From contig JAODUP010000355.1 of NCBI GenBank assembly GCA_025642065.1, forward strand, positions 16,001 to 80,000: a stretch of 64,000 nucleotides of DNA, in the 5' to 3' direction. Positions within the stretch are counted from its first letter, which is position 1; each line of letters begins with the position of its first letter. The notes under the pieces were generated by a model. That model was not told where the DNA came from, did not search any database, and saw nothing but the letters and a program-made list of their open reading frames with translations. This DNA comes from Paralvinella palmiformis (lineage: Eukaryota; Annelida; Polychaeta; Terebellida; Alvinellidae). This document shows positions 24,013 through 35,850 of this stretch, in pieces. The position numbers and the translations under genes were made by a program.

Positions 24013-24350
24013 ATGTTTATCCAGCGGTGTGCTGTACGCTGTTGCGTTTTGATTTTATTAATTTCTGTATATGCTGCAATCGGAGAAACAGTTCCTTCCG
24101 ATGCTGCAAAATCAGGAAATCGTGTGAAGAGAGCAACGCCTAAAAATCAGCTGACCCATGAACAACGTGTTGACTTCCTGACAGCGCACAATTCCTTCCG
24201 GAGAAGTATCAACCCACCAGCCTCCAACATGCAGTTCGTGGTAAGTACGATTCTCATTTCAAGATAGATCATTAGATACCTTTTTAATAATATTGATGTC
24301 ATCCGTGATGTTGTCTCTTATGGTAAAAACCATCTATCTATCTGTCTATA

Positions 24351-24384
<34 letters not shown>

Positions 24385-25665
24385 GCTTTCTACGTATCTA
24401 TCTATCTAATCGTTAAAAGAGTTAACGATAGAAATCATGTTCCCTTTTCGAATTAATGAACAAACTAATTTAAAATTGAAATTCAAACAGTCAAAAACTC
24501 TTACAAAACATATATGACGGCTGTGAATTGTGGACTCAAAGTACAATGAACTGCGCGTCAATAATTGATCAATCGTTTACTGATTGGTTACTTATCATTA
24601 ATGCGTTTGTTTGATAGCAAATTACTGGGTCAAGTCACGCTTAAGGTCAATTTACTTGGTCATTGTCTTTTGGATTAAAATAAAAGATCGTAACGTATTT
24701 ATCAACGTTGGCCTAATCTAATTAACATTTGTTTTAGAATAGAAACTAAATGTATTTAGGTAAACTACTGTTTATTGTTAAGGCTGATTAATATTGACTG
24801 ATATTCTCAGCTGAAAATATTTGTTCTTTAAGTAGGTTCATGTCTGCTCATAGGACGGAGATTAATTGATCTGTACTTACTGAGGTAAAACAAATGAACT
24901 TTATTTGGGTTAGACCGGTCCAGATTCAAAGACTTAACTCCGCCCATCTTCCTTGTGGTGAATGACATAAAGGAAAATGGCACCCAGTAGGCATAAAGGA
25001 GGAGTTAACCTTCATTTCAAATTTTCATATTATTATTATCATCATTATCATTATCATCATCATCATCATCATAATCCTTAATAAACATTTAAGTCATACT
25101 ATCTGGAATTTGACCCGATCCGTGAATAGAGTGCCAGAATATCTTGCCTATATTGTGATACGATATAATCGATTGGGTCGATATAATTATTTTTTGTGCA
25201 TGTTGTTATTTCTAGTTTTGCTGAACTGATATGACATTTCAGCACGGCCATTGATGGCACCAATATAATCTATATATCTGAATGATTACAGGTATGGCAT
25301 GAAGATTTGGCAGACATGGCACAAGAGTGGGCAGAACGCTGTATGTGGCAAACTGGAGAGCCAATTCGTGATCCTAAACCGTTTGATAAAATTGGTCAAA
25401 ATAAATACGCGACAACTGGTGAGTTCTACCATCTGGAGAGATGCGAAGATTAAATATTAACGCACACACACACACACCCATATCATATACAACGGCACAC
25501 ACACATATGCATACATTCATACTTACGCATGCCCACACATACACACACACACTCACGCATACACACACATCCGCACGCACGTCCACGCTCATGCGCGCTC
25601 ACATGCGCAATCACACGCAGACACATAGTCACTCACGCAGATACACACACACACACACACCAAAA

Positions 25666-25713
<48 letters not shown>

Positions 25714-27133
25714 GATTGATACCAGACATAAAGTCAATTCCATTTTGTCATTTCCAATTCCACTTCCACATCAAATTTATCAATTCCAATTCCGTTTTTT
25801 GCCGACTCTTTTTTTTGCCTACTAATTTTTACCATGATTAGGTTCCGTCTACCTACTCCGAGTAGTTAATATTCCAAGCAGGATTGTCATGGAAGAAATA
25901 CTTCTTAATAAAAAAATTAAAGCATAAATTAATTTGTGGATTTAATTTTGTTTTGTAGGAAACTTCAATTCCAATTCAAAATTTATCAATTCCAATTCCA
26001 CTTTTTTAAATAATCAATTCCAAGAATTGAATTGACCCCATGTCTGGTCCTTACCACTTAGATACATTTATGAATGGAAGAACTGCAACTGGAATATGGT
26101 ATAGTGAGGGTTCGGATTACTCATACTCAAGCAATACATGCGTAGACACTAAGTCGTGCCAGCATTACACACAGGTAATAATCTTACGTTAATTAATTGC
26201 TTAATCAAGTATTGCTATATTACGATGATGCTAAATTGCAAACATGTATACCATTTTCGTGCTATCTTCAGGTAGTTTGGGCCAGCTCTAGTTATATAGG
26301 ATGTGCGATTATGAAATGTTCAGAGATGACTGGAATAATCATGAATAATGCGACTTTTTTCGTCTGCTATTACGGACCTGGGTGAATATTCAATTTACAG
26401 ACGAATGAAAAAGATAGTATTGTTAATTAAAATGTTTGAAGAATATTTGATACCTGTCTATAGTGAAAATGCAATGTTATGTTTCAACTATTAAAACTGA
26501 TGTAATATTTACTACAGGGGAAATGGTTTGGGGAAGAAGCCTTACAAGGACGGTGCTGCGTGTTCGTCTTGTCCAAGTGAAATGATCTGTGACTCTGGTT
26601 TATGTGGTAATTCGATCACAAAATATACACGTTTAGATAATATATCTTTATTCTATTGACACTGTTTGTAATGCGAATGATTAGAATGTATTGAGAAAAG
26701 GATATATCATTCATTACAAGTAAAAATACTTAAATGGAATCATTCCATTATTTTGTAGTTAACAAAGTTAAATGTGAAGAGAAAATCTGCGAAAATGGCG
26801 GTACAATTGACGAATTTTGTGAATGTATCTGTCCACCGGGATATAATGGCACTACTTGTAACATAGGTGGAAGATCAGGTGAATCATTAATATATTTATA
26901 ATTAATATTGTTACTTTCGTGTTTTAAAGGTAATGTTTACAACATGACTCACCGAACTTGAATAATTCAAATAATCAAATTTTAGAAATCTAAATAAGAG
27001 ATTAATATTGAACATTCAGTCGACTAAAGGCTTTATTTACATCCGTTGACGACATATTTTTGTTTCAGACGGCGCCAATTTCCAGATATCGCCATTCTGG
27101 ATAATTGTTTGTATCCTGAGGTTATCTATTTAA
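24013..27133 (+). CDS. Secreted CAP-domain protein with EGF module, left copy
   Basis: Seven exons with consistent GT-AG sites and phases: 24,013-24,240; 25,292-25,418; 26,062-26,174; 26,272-26,381; 26,518-26,606; 26,759-26,878; 27,069-27,133 (852 nt, 283 residues). Residues 1-24 form a signal peptide and NRVKR at 36-40 is a furin-type site. The CAP domain shows TAHNSFRR (His59), WAERC, GQNKY, YSE and the CAP1 motif HYTQVVWA (His153), so both family histidines are present. A short Cys-rich hinge (CSSCP...CDSGLC) leads to a six-Cys EGF-like module (Cys228-Cys256, CPPGYNGTTC). The hydrophobic tail PFWIIVCILRL could be a membrane or GPI-type signal. CAP proteins are extracellular, with roles from lipid binding to signalling; the role here is unknown. 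The start is the first Met before the signal peptide. Confidence 0.93.
24332..24412. repeat. (TCTA)n microsatellite in CAP intron 1
   Basis: Tetranucleotide run interrupted by TCTG and TAGC variants. The right-arm intron has a GATA/GACA run at 47,443-47,488 in a different position. Confidence 0.9.
25460..25712. repeat. (CA)n-rich and (TA)n block in CAP intron 2
   Basis: CA-rich sequence at 25,460-25,662 followed by (TA)n at 25,671-25,710. The right arm has a shorter GT/GTT tract at the equivalent place (45,300-45,400). Confidence 0.92.
25722..26047. mobile_element. MITE in CAP intron 2, left arm only
   Basis: A 326-bp insertion bounded by CCAGACAT...ATGTCTGG. The inverted homology extends inward as GTCAATTC...GAATTGAC. 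Internally the motif TTATCAATTCCAATTCC occurs twice as a direct repeat. The right-arm intron joins the flanking sequences without it, so it appears to have inserted after duplication, or to have been lost precisely. No clear target duplication is visible. Confidence 0.7.
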
Positions 27134-28085
27134 CACCAGACGCACCAACTGTTGAAGACGAAGGCTGTTAATTCGAATATCAGTTTCTCTGAAATATTAT
27201 ATTCATGTTAATGCTGCAAAAGTACTGATTTTCTAAATAATGACGTACTGTAATCATATATCTTATTAGCTTTGTTAATTGATGAACTGTCTAATGCATG
27301 ATTATAAAAGAATATTTTGATCAGCGCAAGTTAATTATTTTATTTCTATTTAACCGCCTTCCGGTTGTGTATTACTGAAATATCACCCAAAATAAACAAA
27401 AGATAACAGATTAGATAAGATGATGTGGTGTAGTATAAGTGTACCACTTGATCTCACTTTCGGGGTCGAATCACTGTTATAGTGATACGATGATGATAAT
27501 AATGATGATGAAGGTAATTGATATGCACGATAAAGATATACACTAAGTAATCATATTGCAGAATTACAAGTTTACACCTTTAGAGTCAACAAAAACTTGC
27601 AGAATTACAAGTTTACCGTCTTACACCTTTAGAGTCAACAAAAACAAGATATTTGTATTTAAATTTTAAGTCTAAAACTACTTTACTCTCAACAATTCGA
27701 CGGGTAAATATTCATAAACGAATATCTAATAGAACCGTAAGAATGAGTTAGAATAGTTCTTTTCAAACGTTAATGGTTGTTGTATGTACATTTTTTAATT
27801 TAACACAAATTTTAATAATACCATGTTTACATTTATACAAGTTTTTAGTAGTTGAGACTTGTATGTTCGGTCAAGACGATTCAAATAATACAACTTTCAA
27901 TTTTGCACGTCCAGTTTTTTGGATATCGCACGTGCCATTCTCGCCGTTGTTTCTGTGGGTCAAACATGTGTATGACAGCTGTAGTATCTTCAAGTTCTTA
28001 TGAATTTTGCACCACATCAATAATGTCTGATCCTGTTATCATAGGCAGGCAAGTTCCGCGGAGTTGCTGCTATGTAGTTACGAAA
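27134..28085. other. CAP 3' flank and inner end of left arm
   Basis: Homology to the right arm continues through 27,350, is interrupted by left-specific sequence at about 27,352-27,590, resumes near 27,600, and ends near 27,790. At 27,565-27,645 a unit of about 45 bp (GCAGAATTACAAGTTTAC...GTCAACAAAAAC) is tandemly duplicated. Overlapping ORFs at 27,773-28,088 are unrecognised. Confidence 0.5.
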
Positions 28086-28089
28086 TGAT

Positions 28090-28519
28090 TTGAATTGCAT
28101 TAACTCAGCAGGATTTTGTGTCACTACTGATCGTACATTTGAAAACGTGTTAATTTCGTATTTTACCAAGCGAGCTGACTCCCTAATATCACTTAAAGTG
28201 AATCATCGAATCACTGGGGAAACAATATTAAATAAACCCAATTACTTGAAAAATATTTGTTTGAAAGGGGATCAAGTGTTTTATTGCCTAAAATATACGT
28301 AAAAGAAATATCGTCGAGATGGTGAACGTGGACCTAAAAGTAGGATTCGTGTCTACTCTTAAGTATCAAACATCTAAATGTATAAAGAACAAATACACAA
28401 ATCAAACAAGAGAAATAACGTCAAATCAATTACTAGACCTTCTGCCAATTTTCAAAAATTCAAAAAATATGCTAATACATGAAGAGTTCAATTTTGGAGC
28501 ACAAATAATGAGAAAGTAA
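28090..28519 (+). CDS. Two unrecognised small ORFs
   Basis: 70 codons at 28,090-28,302 and 66 codons at 28,319-28,519, on the same strand in different frames, Lys/Asn-rich. No family, signal or splice context was recognised. These may be chance ORFs in AT-rich DNA. Confidence 0.1.
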
Positions 28520-28804
28520 ACAAATTTCAACATATTTGACTAATTTGAATTCAAGAAAGAGTGATACAAATGAATATGAAACGCAACAATAAAATGACGT
28601 TGGACTAAGTTAATAAACTCTTACTTTACTATAAAGAAATATTAAATACTGATAATGTTCAAACATAAAATTTTATATATATTCCAGATATATCGAGTGA
28701 CTGATAGAATTTATTAAGATCCGGGAGACTGAACTTGATGTAACCTGATGAAACTTGTTTTAATGATTCCATGCATGTTCATAATCACAATATTATATCC
28801 AACA

Positions 28805-29090
28805 CCAATAGAAATAATAGTAGTAGTAGTTGTTGTAGTAGTAGTAGTGGTGGTAGTAGTAGTCGTAGTAGTAGTAGTAGTAGTAATAGTAGTAGTAATA
28901 GTAGTAATAGTAGTAGTAGTAGTAGTAGTTGTTGTAGTAGTAGTAGTAGTAGTAGTCATAGTAGTTGTTGTAGTAGTAGTAGTAGTAATAGTAGTAGTAG
29001 TAGTAGTAGTCGTAGTAGTAGTCGTAGTAGTCGTCGTCGTAGTAGTCGTCGTCGTAGTAGCGATAGTAACAATAATAATAATAATAATAA
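28805..29090. repeat. (TAG)n compound microsatellite
   Basis: About 285 bp of TAG/TAA/TCG/TTG triplets. Open in all forward frames, which creates spurious poly-Val and poly-Ser ORFs. Confidence 0.97.
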
Positions 29091-30344
29091 TAAAAACATT
29101 TTATAAAGGGTCTTTCCTCATAAGAGTCATTTAAACGAGATGTTGGGTGATTTTCGAAAATTCATATATCCAAAACCCAATTACAAATTTCAATTATCAG
29201 TTAGAGGTGAAAGCAACATTGATGGCGGGAAATGATATGCAGGGGTTATTTTAAATTTTAGTTTCAGTCTCGTATATCGAAAGTTCATAGTCCAAATAAG
29301 TTGAAATACATTTCTTTGGTAAATAGGCCTATTTCCCACTTTAAAGGACATTGGTTTGCACGAGTCAGACTAATTCCGAGGATTTGCAAAATATGGATAT
29401 GATTTCTGATTGATGCGGTAGCACGCTTCCGTGATGTCAAAACTAGCGGTAATAAGCCGATGGGATTCTTTTGGACCTTGTACTCGTTTTTCTGGTATCT
29501 CTGAAGTTTATGAATTCAAATATCCGTAAGTAATATTCTTTAATAGCCCTATTTATAGTTATTTTTCAATTGCTGTACCTTTCTTCAAAGCAATACTATA
29601 TAAACTATATAACCCAATTGTCACTGTCTTCAAAGATAAGTTTTTACAACGTGCAGGCGTCACAAAGCGACTACTATTAAAACATTTTAGCTTAATTGCT
29701 ATTAAAAGACTGACATCAAACCGGACATAATGTCTGCTATTCTAACTATTGTAGTAATAAAGTTCTTAAATGTTAATTATGACAAGCAGATTAGAGCCAA
29801 TCTTGAATGCCATAGTACTAACTGGACATAACTGGACCTAGGAAACATAATCCTATTCGCATGTGTGTTTTAGGATATACATATCTAATGATAATCGTTC
29901 AGACCCAAACATCTATTAAAAAAACCTATGCCTTCTTAAATCTTTATCTCATTAAATCTACACATACATTAACCTACACATACATTAACTTGGATATTCA
30001 CATGAGCGATAAGTGGTGTAGATAACCCTGATTTATTACGCGTATTCCCTGGTGTTTGCCATGAATGGAAGACACGGAGCAAATTTGTTGCTAGTCTCAT
30101 TTCACTTCTAATTCATTTCATCTTTTATTTCCACATTTTCCTTAATGATTTTACTTGAAAAAATCGGTTTCAAATCACCTTTTCTTGTAATTAAACTGTT
30201 GCTGACTTAATTAGTTTTGAATGACATTCATATATGGCCAATGCGATATTTGATTATTGATTTTGTCTTATTGAAATTTGAGGTAGAGACCCCTGGCTGT
30301 GGCCTATTGGCCACAGCCAATTATTACTGATTGTTTGTTTTGTT
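29091..30344. other. No recognised gene
   Basis: AT-rich sequence. At 30,295-30,318 lies a perfect short hairpin, GGCTGTGGCC-TATT-GGCCACAGCC, immediately before the SINE. Confidence 0.5.
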
Positions 30345-30692
30345 TTTCGTGGATAATCTTCAGGCTGTCGCTTATTCAGCACAGCCTCTAGGTTGGAGTC
30401 GTTGAGGAACCTCCTCCCCACCACTAACAGGGGAGCAGTACGGAAAGATGGACCCGAAATACCTAGAGGGTAGTCACTCCCACAGTGTTTTGCGTCCCCA
30501 GCAGGTCTTTAACGTCACGTTTTATTTGTAATAATTCAGGGGAGACGGCAGCGCCATTTAACGTGGTCAGCCACCCACGATGTTGTGAGCCCAGAAATTA
30601 ATCTCTGGAAACGTTTCGACCTCTTGCTGGGTTCGAACCTGTGACCGTTGGCACCAAGTGCCGGGTGCTTAACCGCTAGGCCACCGGAAATT
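30345..30692 (-). mobile_element. tRNA-derived SINE, family 1, copy 2
   Basis: The best preserved of three copies. The reverse strand begins GGTGGCCTAGCGGTTAAGC (A box, about 30,668-30,686) and has B box GGTTCGAACCC at about 30,629-30,639. The body of about 250 bp is shared with the other copies (GGAGACGGCAG, GGGGAGCAGTACGGAAAGAT, GGCTGTCGCTTATTC). The intact A and B boxes suggest the element could once be transcribed by RNA polymerase III. Confidence 0.88.
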
Positions 30693-31139
30693 ACTAATTT
30701 AAATTGCCTCCTTTTAAACAAGTTAGCGAGCCAATCCAAAGTTCGCAGTTGGAACGGAAAAATCATCCCATCACCTTCTAGACAGATTAATGGCTAATAG
30801 ATAGCCTCATTCGTTAACGAGTGATCATACGTCACAATACTCTTTAAAGTGACATGTGTCAATACCTAGTCACCATCTACTCGAACCATAATATAACAAT
30901 CTTTTTGACAACAGAAAAATGCAATTAAATTAGATTGTCATTTATATATTGGTTGTTGCATTTATGATTGCAATGATGACAAGGCTCGTTGGACTGACTG
31001 ACAATTGAAATATAAAACACTGTATTTCGTTATAACCAGCCTGATTTATATTGATTAAATGCTGCTGGGCCCGAAAAATCATTCTAATGGCTAATAAATA
31101 GTTTCTTTCTTTACCGAGTGATCAATATACCTGGATCGA
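30693..31139. other. No recognised gene
   Basis: AT-rich sequence. A similar phrase (TAATGGCTAATA.ATAG...CGAGTGATCA) occurs at 30,789 and 31,085, about 296 bp apart, suggesting an old duplication. Confidence 0.4.
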
Positions 31140-31960
31140 CTAATAACCATACATCAGGAAGTCATTATTAGTGGGGACTTAAATCTACCATGTTTATGAT
31201 CCAGCAAACGTCAATGTTCATCGATTTTCGGGGCATCTTGGTGCTTATGGTCTTGTACAACGCCTGACTGGAAAGATCCATGGCTATTGCCTCACACTAA
31301 ATGTGGCTAATTCACGGAGAATCAGTTCCATCGTTAATGGGACTGATTCAGTTGTCGATCCGTGTTCCTACGATACCAAAGATAATAACTCAGGTGACCA
31401 TCGTGCCATTCATTTCACACTGAGCTGAGATGAGCGACAACACACGAGAAAGGAGAACCAATCTGACTATACAAGGAAAGGGGTTGTGAAGTTGGATATT
31501 TACTCGTCAAATAAAAAGAATCCATTTCTCAGTTAAAATAAAAAGCTGTGGAAGTAGTCAGAAACGTGTGTTCAAGATCATAAAGAAACCTATGGATCAC
31601 AAAAGAGACATCATTCAGGCAAGTTGTTCATCTGATGAGGAACTGGCCAACAAATTCAGTGATTTCTTCATGAAGAAGATTGGAATAATTATGGACGCCA
31701 TTGAGCGTCATAAGCTTCCCATGAGTTATGCTGTTGTGATGAATGCTGATATAATATTTCAAGAACATCTGACACAATTTGCACTCGCCATTTCGGATGA
31801 AATACGTGGTACTGAAGTTTCCATCTGAATTTGAAATACTGACCACATTTCTCTTGAAACAAGTTTTGGAATAGACACTTCCCTTGATTACCGCAATCAC
31901 AAACAAATCAATAATAGAATCCAATGTTCCGCCTTGTTTCAAAAAGACCAATAAAACTGA
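31140..31960 (+). mobile_element. LINE remnant: endonuclease end to RT start (family 2)
   Basis: Translation gives, in broken frames, GDLNLP near 31,170, a block with YGLVQRLTGKIHG, and SGDHRAIHFTLS near 31,395. These are the last motifs of the APE-type endonuclease (GDxN and SDHxxI). They are followed by the linker LANKFSDFFMKKI (31,645-31,683) and EHLTQFALAISDEI, then PPCFKKT near 31,935. The element at 39.2-39.7 kb shares LTQFALAI and LKQVLE. Stops and frameshifts are numerous. Confidence 0.7.
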
Positions 31961-32412
31961 GATGCTCTGACGTCACATGGGCGCTCTCTAAACTGACGCG
32001 GATTATAGTTTCCCTTAGCGTTAATATCTGAGTCATTTTGAATCATCTTCCTCTTGTCAGGTTCCTTCTGGCTCAAACTGATATGGTTGTATGTCATTCA
32101 TGGCGTAATTTTAATTTTAAGATAATTGCGTTACGTTCTGGAATATTTCTTTGCTCACACTTGTTTAGATACCTTTGTGTGGGCTCTACAGACTTCAGGT
32201 CAACCGGATACGCTGAAGATTCAGGAGCTTCCGGTCTCTGACTAGCTTCAAAATGGCGGCACCCACAGGCCATTTAAAGTCGATTAATCAGCACTTTGAA
32301 CTGTATTATTTAATATGTGGGTGATCGTTTACACATTTTGATATTATTTATGATATTTGTGAGTATAGCTGTATTAGTCCTGAAAAATTTAAATGAAGGT
32401 GGACTATCCCTT
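31961..32412. mobile_element. Possible MITE-like repeat
   Basis: Sequence ending AAATGAAGGTGGACTATCCC at 32,392-32,411 resembles 46,640-46,780 in the right arm (ATCGTG...GACATTATTTAT...AAATGAATGTGAACTC). The CAAAATGGCGGC phrase and a pyrimidine-rich end suggest a small DNA transposon, but terminal inverted repeats were not resolved. Confidence 0.3.
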
Positions 32413-32539
32413 TAAAAGAGATAAGTAAGGATAACTCACCAAATCCACCTTTGGATAGGTGAGAAAACTGTCTGTGTAGCACAGTAAGTGAAAATTATGG
32501 TAGTATACTTCAGTGTAGAGGCAAGTAAATGCTATCAAA

Positions 32540-32830
32540 AGCCTCTTTATACTATATCTGTAATGCGGGTGGTGTGATGCCGGATATTAAGGGAGTTTCT
32601 CGAAAATTACTTTCAAATGCCACGATAACGTGATGACTGGATTACGGCAATGTCTTCCAATATGGTCTGCCAAGCAAAATGATGACTCGTCTATAAAGAG
32701 TTCAGAATTAAACTGTCCGACTAGTTACCTTTACTCGTAAACGAGACCATACAACAGCAGGCTTAAATTAAATTTCCTGTACTGGCTTGAAGTCATATAT
32801 ATGTCGCAGTGCTGTATCCTGATTTATGCG
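32540..32830 (+). mobile_element. LINE fragment (family 2), strongly decayed
   Basis: Broken frames resemble the post-RT region: GLRQCLPIWSAK (compare LDYGNALLYGLP), TSYLYS*TRP (compare LVTxTRKRxH) and LNFLYWLEVIYMSQ (compare LxLHWLPVxYRSQ). It precedes a G-rich run (32,868-32,878). Confidence 0.5.
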
Positions 32831-34011
32831 ACTGGTTGCCCGCAAACGTAAACCTTTTTTTTTTTGGGGGGGGGGGGTATTTACCTGGAGAACATGACAT
32901 ATGGCATGTGTCCTTAGTGTGTCACACTGCAAAATCTGGATGGATGTGATTGCATAGACACCTGTTTGAACCATCTACCAATCATTTCGTTGAGGAATCG
33001 CAAGCAGAACGAATGGTTGTAACACATCGGTAAACAGGTCTTTCAATTATCCTGGCATTTCGGGTTATTTCTTTGTCTGATACCAGCAATATTTGTATTT
33101 CTACAAAATTGTGTCTCTGGTACACTACAGATGAACAGCGAAAATAAAATAATTTGTTTTTGTTTTTTTAATTAAGCATCGATGTGATACGTTTTGTGTG
33201 AATTCATTTGTAGAAATTCGCTAAACAAACCACTTGTGGTCTATCATTATTTTAGTTTTCTTATCTTTATAAAGTCTATTTCTATAGAACAAATTGCCAG
33301 GTAATGGATGGAACAGGTACATTTGTTTATCCATAGAATGAACGAATGAATGAGCGATTGAGAAAGAGAGAGAAAGTCTCTCTCTCTCTCTCTCTCTTTG
33401 TTAATTGATAGATAAGGCGCCAACGCATGTGTTATACTTTTATTCAAACAGCAATTATAACTCCAAACTGATTAAAATATATTTAATTACATGCATAATT
33501 GAATGGCTTTTATAATTAGATCAAAAATTAATGGAAAAACAAATTACTAAACGAATTCAGGAGAGGATCATCAAAATATAGTCACTGCTACTGACACAAA
33601 ACCAGGCTTTGTTCTGTATACTACAGCCAATAATTTCGCAATCAAAATAAAGCCTAAAATAGAAAGTTACTTATTAGTACACAGTATAATTGAATAGTTT
33701 AAGCATAAATCAGAATAAATTCGGATCAATACTCGTAGCAGCGATGCAACACGAGTCAACCCAATATCAACGACCGGTTACGACCTATTCAAGTCTTCAT
33801 CGGGTTACACACAGAATATCCTGTTGTCTCACCCAGGAATAGAGAAGTTGTAAACATTACAACGCTTACACTAGAATGAGTATATAATGTGTAGAATTAA
33901 ATGACAGGCAATGTTATAAAATATATTTGAAGCAGGAATGTTATATAGGAAAGCCACGACAAACATGTTTCAGGATTTAAGTGTTTAGAGGGAATTTTAA
34001 ATTTTGTTTTG

Positions 34012-34012
<1 letters not shown>
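32831..34012. other. No recognised gene
   Basis: AT-rich sequence with a (TC)n run at 33,376-33,398 and the phrase GGAAAGCCACGACAAA at 33,949, which also appears in the satellite at 35.1-35.8 kb. Confidence 0.45.

Positions 34013-34075
<63 letters not shown>
34013..34075. repeat. (TA)n microsatellite
   Basis: About 31 TA units. Confidence 0.95.
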
Positions 34076-34378
34076 TTTTATATTAATGAACAGTATTCGC
34101 AATCGTGAATGGAAAAGTACACTGTTTTACAAGCAGCGGATTTTTATTTCCTTTATCTGGTTCTATATACATGTGTGATATTTTCTCTCATCGTTTTATT
34201 CCACATGACAAACGTTATCAGCAATATGTAAAACAGAGACATCTCCATGTGACGATTTAAAGCCGAGGAAAACGTACTTCTGTACCACCGAGCATGTGTG
34301 GCATAAAGAATCTATGAAACATGGTTTTGATTCCGGCTAATCTCTGAAATCTGACCCATGCTTAATCGTCATTCATTT

Positions 34379-34583
34379 ATATACACGCACACACATACAC
34401 ACGCACGCACGCACGCTCGCACGCACATGCATACATACATAAATATATACATAATACATACATACATACATACATACATACATACACATACATACACACA
34501 CACATACAAACATACACGCATATACATATACATGCATACATGCATCCATAATAATATACACACATACATACATACATACATCA

Positions 34584-34636
<53 letters not shown>

Positions 34637-34668
34637 TACATACATACATACATACATACATAGGGAGA
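34379..34668. repeat. (CA/CATA)n compound microsatellite
   Basis: About 290 bp of CACA, CATA and CGCA units, open in several frames on both strands. Confidence 0.95.
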
Positions 34669-35029
34669 GACATATGTATACACATAATCTGCTTCCATAC
34701 CGTGATTTAGAAGGTGTATCCATTACATAAGAAGTAAAACAAATATATAGAATGTACTGTATATTAAATAAAAACCAGTGACAAACAAAACGTTATAACA
34801 AAGCCAGTTACAACGATATGATCAACAAATCTAAACTAACGTTATGCTATTGATTTTAACAAAAACAGTAAATGCCCAACATTGATACCTGTCCCGTGAT
34901 TTAAAGGAAATCTATCAACATTGTTTTGATTTAAAGTAATACATTCATTTGACGTATTATGACGTAAAACTTAGGGAAGCCTGCTGAGGATTTAATTACT
35001 TTTGAAAGTAACAGACTAAGTAGAATTTT
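34669..35029. other. No recognised gene
   Basis: AT-rich sequence between the microsatellite and the satellite array. Confidence 0.4.
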
Positions 35030-35850
35030 ATATTTAGCATAAAGCTTAATAAACAATATTTTAGTCCTTACAATGTAAAATAGGTAACCCACGATAAAAT
35101 CTGTAGAATTATATATTTTGTATAAGCTTAATAAACAATATTTTAGTCCTTACAGTGTAAAATAGGAAAGCCACGACAAAATCTGTAAAATTATATATTT
35201 AGTATGAAGCTTAATAAACAATATTTTAGTCCTTACAATGTAAAATAGGTAACCCACGATAAAATCTGTAGAATTATATATTTTGTATAAGCTTAATAAA
35301 CAATATTTTAGTCCTTACAGTGTAAAATAGGAAAGCCACGACAAAATCTGTAGAATTATATATTTAGTATGAAGCTTAATAAACAATATTTTAGTCCTTA
35401 CAATGTAAAATAGGAAACACACGACAAAATCTGTAGAATTGTATATTTAGCATAAAGCTTCATAAACAATATTTAAGTCCTTACAATGTAAAATAGGAAA
35501 GCCACGACAAAATCTGTAAAATTATATATTTAGTATGAAGCTTAATAAACAATATTTTAGTCCTTACAGTGTAAAATAGGAAAGGAACGACATAATCTAT
35601 AGAATTGTATATTTAGTATAAAGCTTAATAAACTATATTTTAGTCCTTACAATGTAAAATAGGAAACACACGACAAAATCTGTAGAATTTTATATTTAGC
35701 ATAAAGCTTAATAAACAATATTTTAGTTCTTACAATGTAAAATAGGAAAGCCACGACAAAATCTGTAAAATTATATATTTAGTATGAAGCTTAATAAACA
35801 ATAATTTAGTCCTTACAATGTAAAATAGGAAAGACACGATAAAATCTATT
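35030..35850. repeat. 82/83-bp satellite array, about ten units
   Basis: The anchor GCTTAATAAACAATATTTTA (with variants) recurs at 35,044, 35,126, 35,209, 35,291, 35,374, 35,457, 35,540, 35,623, 35,706 and 35,789, giving periods of 82 or 83 bp. Units 1-4 alternate between a type with GTAACCCACGAT and TTTTGTATAAGC and a type with GAAAGCCACGAC and TTTAGTATGAAGC, giving a dimeric 165-bp higher-order unit. Later units mix the types. Confidence 0.93.

Larger units (their letters stand above)
19790..27790 (+). repeat. Left arm of large inverted duplication
   Basis: Reverse-complement matches to the right arm can be followed across this block. Outer end: CCCATTCGGTCTCGAAGACG at 19,855 matches 53,180-53,200. 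Middle: AGTTCAATC at 22,192, the triplet-repeat cluster at 22.7-23.1 kb and CAP exon 1. Inner end: AACGTTAATGGTTGTTGTA near 27,765 matches 43,785-43,800. Identity varies: CAP exons 5-7 are identical in both arms, while outer parts are clearly diverged and carry arm-specific insertions. Confidence 0.85.

Noticed and set aside
26197..26385. Separate 62-codon ORF including VVWASSSYIGCA
   Set aside because: It is CAP exon 4 read with preceding intron sequence. The true exon starts after the TTCAG acceptor.
28748..29134. Long ORFs encoding poly-Val or poly-Ser
   Set aside because: They are produced by the (TAG)n triplet microsatellite being open in all forward frames; there is no non-repetitive coding content.
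34358..34723. Overlapping ORFs over 100 codons on both strands rich in His/Thr or Cys/Val/Tyr
   Set aside because: These are translations of the CA/CATA repeat, open on both strands.
35030..35850. CRISPR-like array
   Set aside because: Units are contiguous 82/83-bp monomers with no unique spacers, and the sequence is eukaryotic.
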